Of a stretch of DNA of 9,737 nt, positions 5,752-9,737 are shown piece by piece (position 1 is the first letter of the stretch; every line of letters starts with the position of its first letter). Both the position numbers and the translations under genes were made by a program. A model generated the notes under the pieces. That model was not told the origin of the DNA, ran no database searches, and saw only the letters and a program-made list of their open reading frames with translations. The stretch is taken from contig JBAYVP010000188.1 in NCBI GenBank assembly GCA_041674485.1, forward strand, positions 1 to 9,737, given 5' to 3'. This DNA comes from JAGXQV01 sp041674485 (GTDB taxonomy: Bacteria; Pseudomonadota; Gammaproteobacteria; Burkholderiales; Sulfuricellaceae).

Positions 5752-8700
5752 ATGAATCGTTTGTTGCAGTTGGCTGTAATGTCGTTGCTTGCCGCTCATG
5801 CTTGGGCGGCAAATGCCGCTCCGCAGAGTGCCGCCGAGATTGTGAGCCTGCAAGGCAAGGGCGAATTCCGCGAACCGGCAGATTCCGCTTGGCGCAATGC
5901 CGCAGTCCGCCAGCAGCTCGCCCAGGGCGACTTCGTGCGTACCGGCGACGCAAGCCGCATGGGCGTGTTGCTGGCCGATCAAACACAGATTCGGCTCGCC
6001 GCGAACAGCATGATGCAGATCAAGCAGCTCGGCGATAACCGCGATCGCGGCACCATCCTCAAACAAAGCTCGGGCCGCTCCTGGACACAGTCCAAGAATA
6101 TCAACGCTCCTGCGGCTTTCATCCAGAGCATGGCGGACAAAACTCCCAACAAGCTGATCGTCGAGACTCCCTCCGCACTCGCGGCCATACGCGGCACCGA
6201 CTGGGAAATGGTGGTGGATGAAGATGGCACCTCAACCATGACGGTGCTTTCCGGCGTAGTGCTGCTCTCCAACGAACAGGGCAGTGTGAGCGTCGGTGTG
6301 GGCGAACAGGGACAGGCAAAAATAGGCGTCGCGCCGGTTAAAAGAATATTGCAAAACCCGCGTGACCGGGTGCAGTGGGTGAGCAGTTTCACGGTCGATC
6401 CCAGGCGTTACCCCGAACTTGACGGCGCTAAGAATGAGGCATTAAAAACAATCGGCGATCTGCTGCGGGCGGGTGACTTCTCCGCAGCGCGGCGCGCAGT
6501 TGAACGCCTGGTTGCGCAACAGCCGGCCACGGGTACGGCGCAGCTACTGTTCGCGGATTTTCAGGTGCTGGAAGGCGAGATCGAAGCGGCGATCAGCACC
6601 TTGCGCCAGGGCGCCACGCGCTATCCTGATGACGAGCGCTTCGATGTCTGGCGCGCGCGCCTGCATCTGACCCGCGATGAAATCGTTGAAGCCCGCAGTG
6701 CGCTGGCCGCCGCCAAGGGGCGCAATCCGCGTTCGGCCGAAATGATGATTGCCGAAGGCGAGCTGGAGCGCTTCGAGGGGCGCGCGCAAGCCGCCACCGC
6801 CGCCTACCGTTCGGCGCTCGCAACGGCACCGGAATCGGCGCGCGCCTGGCACGGCCTCGGGGTCGTTCAGTCCGAGCGCGAAGAGGTGGCCAACGCGCGC
6901 GTCAGCCTCAATAAAGCCATTGCGCTCGATCCGCAGGGCGAAGGCTTTCGCGGCGAACTTGGCACGCTCGAAGCCTTTGCCGACGATCTGTCTGCCGCCC
7001 GCGCCGCCTTCACCCAGGCAATCGAACAGCGCGCCGACGATTATGTCGCGCTGACCGGGCTCGGTTTCGTCGAACTCAAGTCGGGCAACACCGATGAAGC
7101 CATCACCCGGTTGCTCGCCGCAACCCTGATCGAGCCGCGCTATGCGCGGGCGCAGACGTATCTCGCCATCGCCTATTACCAGCAGGGGCGGATACAAGAT
7201 GCGCTGTTCGCGCTGTCGCGCGCGCGCGAACTTGACCGCAAAGACCCGCTTCCCGATTTATTCGAAAGCCTGATCCGCAACGATCTGCTGCAACCCGGCG
7301 ATGCGCTGGTGACGGCGCGCCGCGCATTGACTTTGCTGCCCTACCTCAAATCGCTCAACCAGATCGCCAACGACCAAAAGGGCAGCGCAAACCTCGGCAG
7401 CGCGCTCGCCGCCTTCGGCCTCGAAGATTGGGCGAGAAGCTATGCGCAGGATTCGTATTACCCGTTCTGGGCCGGCAGCCACCTGTTTCTCGCCGACCGC
7501 TATGCCGGTGACTTCAACAAAAAATCCGAGCTGTTCCAGGGCTTCCTTGCCGATCCCACCGTATTCGGCGCGTCAAACCGCTACTCGACCCTGATCCAGC
7601 GCCCCGGCGCTTACTTGAATGTCGGCGCCCGTTACAACACCAGCCGCGATTTCAGCATGACCGAGCCGACACTTACCGCCAACGGCTATGCCAATTCAAA
7701 TGTACCTATCGCCTGGTTTGCGGAAATCATTCGCACCGATACGCGCCCCGATCAAGTGATGTTTGATGCCGCAGCCAATACCTACACGCTGGCGCTCGGC
7801 GCACGACCGACCTATGAACTCGGCCTGTTCGCCTATGCCAACGCGTTTGAAGCCAAGCTTGCGTTGAGCCCTTCCAGCGGCGTCGAGCAGCGCGTCAACG
7901 GGCGCAACGAACGGCTCGATCTTGGCGCGCATTACCGCTTCGGCCCTCAATCGCAAGCCTGGCTGAAAATCGGCACGGGGAATGAATCCTCGACCGTCGA
8001 CACGGTGACCTCGGTGGCGACCAATTTGGGAACCGCCAGCAACGGCTCAAAGTTCGCGACCCGGCCCGATCAGCGCGACATCCAGTTGCGCCACACCTTT
8101 GCCGTGAACGATCAGCACGAACTGAGTTGGGGCACGGAACTCGGCCTGATGAAAAAAACAAATACACAAATTAGTGAGAAATGTATTCATATAGAATCGT
8201 CGATAGTCCCTTGCTCCATAACCGGATCGGGAATTGTCCCGTTGGATCGGCTCAATCAGCGTGACAGTGACCGTTCGCGCGACCTGTGGCTGTCGGATCG
8301 CTATCGCGTGAACGATGGCTTTAACCTGCAAGGCGACCTCGCCTGGCAGCATTACACCAAGTCACGTGACATCAATATCGACCGTGATGCTTATGTTGAC
8401 TACCCAAACGGCTATAATTCGCAGAAGCAGCAATTTCCCGAAAGCTACGACCGCTCCTTCATCGCACCGAGATTAGGCGCAAGCTATGTTGTCGGCAACG
8501 GCGCAACCCTGCGCGGCGCCTACCAGAAATGGCTGCGCCCCGCCTCCTACAACTCGCTGGCGCCCGTCGCCACCGCAGGCATCCCCATCGACGACTCGCT
8601 GGTCTATAGCGGCGGCACGCTCTCGCGCTTCCGCGGACAGCTCGATTGGGAGCTGTCGCCGGAATGGTTCATGAGCGCCTTCGCCGACCGCAAGCGCGTG

Positions 8701-9222
8701 GATAATTTGAGTTCACCGCTCGACGGCACGCTCAACACCCGCGCCGATGTCACCAATCTCGAACGGTTGCGCCAGCAGAGCGTTGCCAACCTGGCCGCAC
8801 CCGACCAGATCGAAGCCACGCCGATCTTCGCGCGCGGCAATGCCACCAGCGGCGGCTTCAGCTTCAACCACGTACTGACGCGCAACCTTGCCGGTTATTT
8901 GGGCTATGCCAACACCCATTCTGAAAATACCGGCACAGCCAACCAGGGCAAGGACATTCCCTACCTGCCGAAGCATCGCGCCACTTTGGGCATGACCTGG
9001 GCGGGCGACCAGCGCACGATCATCAGCGCACAGACCGTATGGCGCTCGGCGCGCTTTGTCGATGAAGCAAACCTGACACCGTTGGCCTCCGGCTGGGACA
9101 TGACGCTCAAGCTGCATTGGGAATCGGAAGACAAACGCTGGAACGTGGAAGGTTATGCAGCGAATTTGCTGAATCGGGATGTTGAGGATTTGCTGGGGGT
9201 GAATTTGGTGGTGCGATTTTAG
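5752..9222 (+). CDS. FecR-domain / TPR / outer-membrane beta-barrel fusion protein
   Basis: This 1156-residue protein starts at ATG 5752, with a Shine-Dalgarno and a Sec signal peptide (MNRLLQLAVMSLLAAHAWA, cut near residue 19-23). A FecR-type domain spans ~28-195: AEIVSLQGKGEFREP, GDFVRTGDASRMGVLLADQT, TPSALAAIRGTDWEM and a TVLSGVVLLSN strand. About five or more TPR-like helical pairs follow at ~233-526, with A-W-x-x-L-G and A-L-x-x-x-P spacing (for example ESARAWHGLGVVQSE). From ~600 to the end are alternating beta-strands ending NLLNRDVEDLLGVNLVVRF, with a TonB-receptor-like IPYLPKHRATLGMTW motif and a C-terminal Phe typical of outer-membrane barrels. No plug domain or TonB box is evident. 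TPR plus barrel is the layout of exopolysaccharide exporters such as PgaA and BcsC, while the barrel end looks more like a TonB-dependent receptor. The substrate is unknown. An AT-rich segment interrupts the barrel at 8149-8210. Confidence 0.9.
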   Translation: MNRLLQLAVMSLLAAHAWAANAAPQSAAEIVSLQGKGEFREPADSAWRNAAVRQQLAQGDFVRTGDASRMGVLLADQTQIRLAANSMMQIKQLGDNRDRGTILKQSSGRSWTQSKNINAPAAFIQSMADKTPNKLIVETPSALAAIRGTDWEMVVDEDGTSTMTVLSGVVLLSNEQGSVSVGVGEQGQAKIGVAPVKRILQNPRDRVQWVSSFTVDPRRYPELDGAKNEALKTIGDLLRAGDFSAARRAVERLVAQQPATGTAQLLFADFQVLEGEIEAAISTLRQGATRYPDDERFDVWRARLHLTRDEIVEARSALAAAKGRNPRSAEMMIAEGELERFEGRAQAATAAYRSALATAPESARAWHGLGVVQSEREEVANARVSLNKAIALDPQGEGFRGELGTLEAFADDLSAARAAFTQAIEQRADDYVALTGLGFVELKSGNTDEAITRLLAATLIEPRYARAQTYLAIAYYQQGRIQDALFALSRARELDRKDPLPDLFESLIRNDLLQPGDALVTARRALTLLPYLKSLNQIANDQKGSANLGSALAAFGLEDWARSYAQDSYYPFWAGSHLFLADRYAGDFNKKSELFQGFLADPTVFGASNRYSTLIQRPGAYLNVGARYNTSRDFSMTEPTLTANGYANSNVPIAWFAEIIRTDTRPDQVMFDAAANTYTLALGARPTYELGLFAYANAFEAKLALSPSSGVEQRVNGRNERLDLGAHYRFGPQSQAWLKIGTGNESSTVDTVTSVATNLGTASNGSKFATRPDQRDIQLRHTFAVNDQHELSWGTELGLMKKTNTQISEKCIHIESSIVPCSITGSGIVPLDRLNQRDSDRSRDLWLSDRYRVNDGFNLQGDLAWQHYTKSRDINIDRDAYVDYPNGYNSQKQQFPESYDRSFIAPRLGASYVVGNGATLRGAYQKWLRPASYNSLAPVATAGIPIDDSLVYSGGTLSRFRGQLDWELSPEWFMSAFADRKRVDNLSSPLDGTLNTRADVTNLERLRQQSVANLAAPDQIEATPIFARGNATSGGFSFNHVLTRNLAGYLGYANTHSENTGTANQGKDIPYLPKHRATLGMTWAGDQRTIISAQTVWRSARFVDEANLTPLASGWDMTLKLHWESEDKRWNVEGYAANLLNRDVEDLLGVNLVVRF

Positions 9223-9235
9223 CCCAAAAGAAATC

Positions 9236-9451
9236 GACTACGGTACTTTTGGCCACAAAGGAAGTCCCGGTGTCGATGGGATGAACTTCGAGGACATAGA
9301 GCAGAAGACAGGGATAGACAAGTTTTTGTCGGAATTAGCCCAAGACCTGAAAGACAAGACTTACAACCCAAGTCCGGTGCGGCGCGTCATGATACCCAAG
9401 GCGGACGGCAGTCAGCGTCCGTTGGGGATACCGACAATCCGCGACCGGGTA
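9236..9451 (+). pseudogene. Group II intron reverse transcriptase/maturase fragment
   Basis: The frame reads HKGSPGVDGMNFEDIEQ... and ...NPSPVRRVMIPKADGSQRP-LGIPTIRDRV. These are the N-terminal RT0 (G-x-x-GVDG) and RT1 (PVRRV-x-IPK-x-DG-x-QRPLGIPT-x-RDRV) blocks of group II intron-encoded proteins. Such proteins normally run to 400 or more residues, with the YADD active site, maturase domain and often an endonuclease. Here only about 70 residues remain. The N-terminus is cut just after the preceding gene's stop at 9222, and the C-terminus is replaced after RDRV by unrelated sequence. No Shine-Dalgarno precedes the ATG at 9281. It cannot be an active enzyme. Confidence 0.9.
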
Positions 9452-9556
9452 ACCGTTGGCCGCTTCCCGTTCATGCTTGCTTATCGCATCGAATCGGAAG
9501 AGATACAGATATTGGCAGTAGTGCATACCGCCAGATTGTGGCCGGAAAATTTATGA
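9452..9556 (+). pseudogene. C-terminal tail of a ParE/RelE-type toxin
   Basis: After the reverse-transcriptase motif the same frame continues TVGRFPFMLAYRIESEEIQI and then LAVVHTARLWPENL, stop. The pattern FPF-x-x-x-YR-[IV]-x-x-x-x-[IV]-x-ILAV-x-H-[TG]-AR-x-WP is the last two beta-strands of the ParE branch of the RelE/ParE toxin superfamily. Only ~34 of the usual ~95-100 residues are present, and there is no antitoxin gene in the window. It is in frame with the RT fragment by chance of the junction near base 9451. Family assignment is from the motif only. Confidence 0.65.
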
Positions 9557-9633
9557 TCCTTCAGCGTGTGCAGTAAGCCACATAGGAAACCGTGGTGCGT
9601 CTCTTATTATTCGCATAACCCTAAATCCGGCAG

Positions 9634-9737
9634 TTAACCCACACCAATAGCAAACAACTGATCGTATATTTTGGGTGTCCGCTTGGTTATTTTCGCCACG
9701 ATGTAGTTCAGCAATACATGCCAGCGGTCTAGTGAGG
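9634..9737 (-). CDS. C-terminal end of an unidentified minus-strand ORF, cut by the window edge
   Basis: On the minus strand an open frame enters at the right edge and stops at TAA (bases 9636-9634). It gives 33 residues, including RWHVLLNYIVAKITKRTPKI followed by YDQLFAIGVG. The composition (aromatic, Lys/Arg-rich) looks protein-like and could be the end of a transposase or another mobile-element protein, but I do not recognise it. At this length it may also be chance. Confidence 0.3.
   Translation of the reverse strand, partial: SLDRWHVLLNYIVAKITKRTPKIYDQLFAIGVG

Noticed and set aside
1..9737. tRNA, rRNA, CRISPR array or riboswitch
   Set aside because: No cloverleaf-like, rRNA-like or regularly spaced direct-repeat sequence was seen on either strand; the protein repeats in genes 1-3 are coding.

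Overview
The window suggests the chromosome of a Gram-negative proteobacterium, most likely beta- or gammaproteobacterial. Coding DNA is GC-rich, the proteins carry Sec signal peptides, and there is an outer-membrane beta-barrel ending in Phe plus a periplasmic FecR-type domain. I cannot place it to genus from sequence alone.

Layout, left to right. (1) At 2-796 is the 3' part of a secreted-protein gene cut by the window edge. (2) A gene-free stretch at 797-1154 looks, on the minus strand, like a decayed piece of group II intron RNA, and its right end is the leader of the next gene. (3) At 1155-3479 and 3709-5601 are two full-length genes for secreted multidomain proteins. They share their C-terminal half with each other and with the cut gene at the left edge. 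That half has a conserved unrecognised middle domain and two copies of a ~110-residue 'GLWWN...ESGWG...YTYD...PVWYV' module carrying one Cys pair each. Their N-terminal halves differ: InlB-B-like and Ig-like repeats in one, a Cys-rich domain plus a single InlB-B-like repeat in the other. (4) At 5752-9222 is a 1156-residue protein fusing a FecR domain, a TPR solenoid and a TonB-receptor-like beta-barrel without a visible plug. (5) From 9223 on is a graveyard: a group II intron reverse-transcriptase fragment fused in frame to the C-terminal tail of a ParE/RelE toxin, then the end of an unidentified minus-strand ORF running off the window.

All four main genes are on the plus strand. The three complete ones each have their own Shine-Dalgarno, and gaps of 150 to 358 bases separate the four, so they are neighbours rather than a tightly coupled operon. 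A reasonable but unproven reading is a cell-surface locus: three exported, disulfide-bearing repeat proteins that have exchanged sequence with one another, and one outer-membrane protein able to sense, assemble or transport something. Group II intron debris lies on both sides of the three complete genes, so the region looks like accessory or rearranged DNA.
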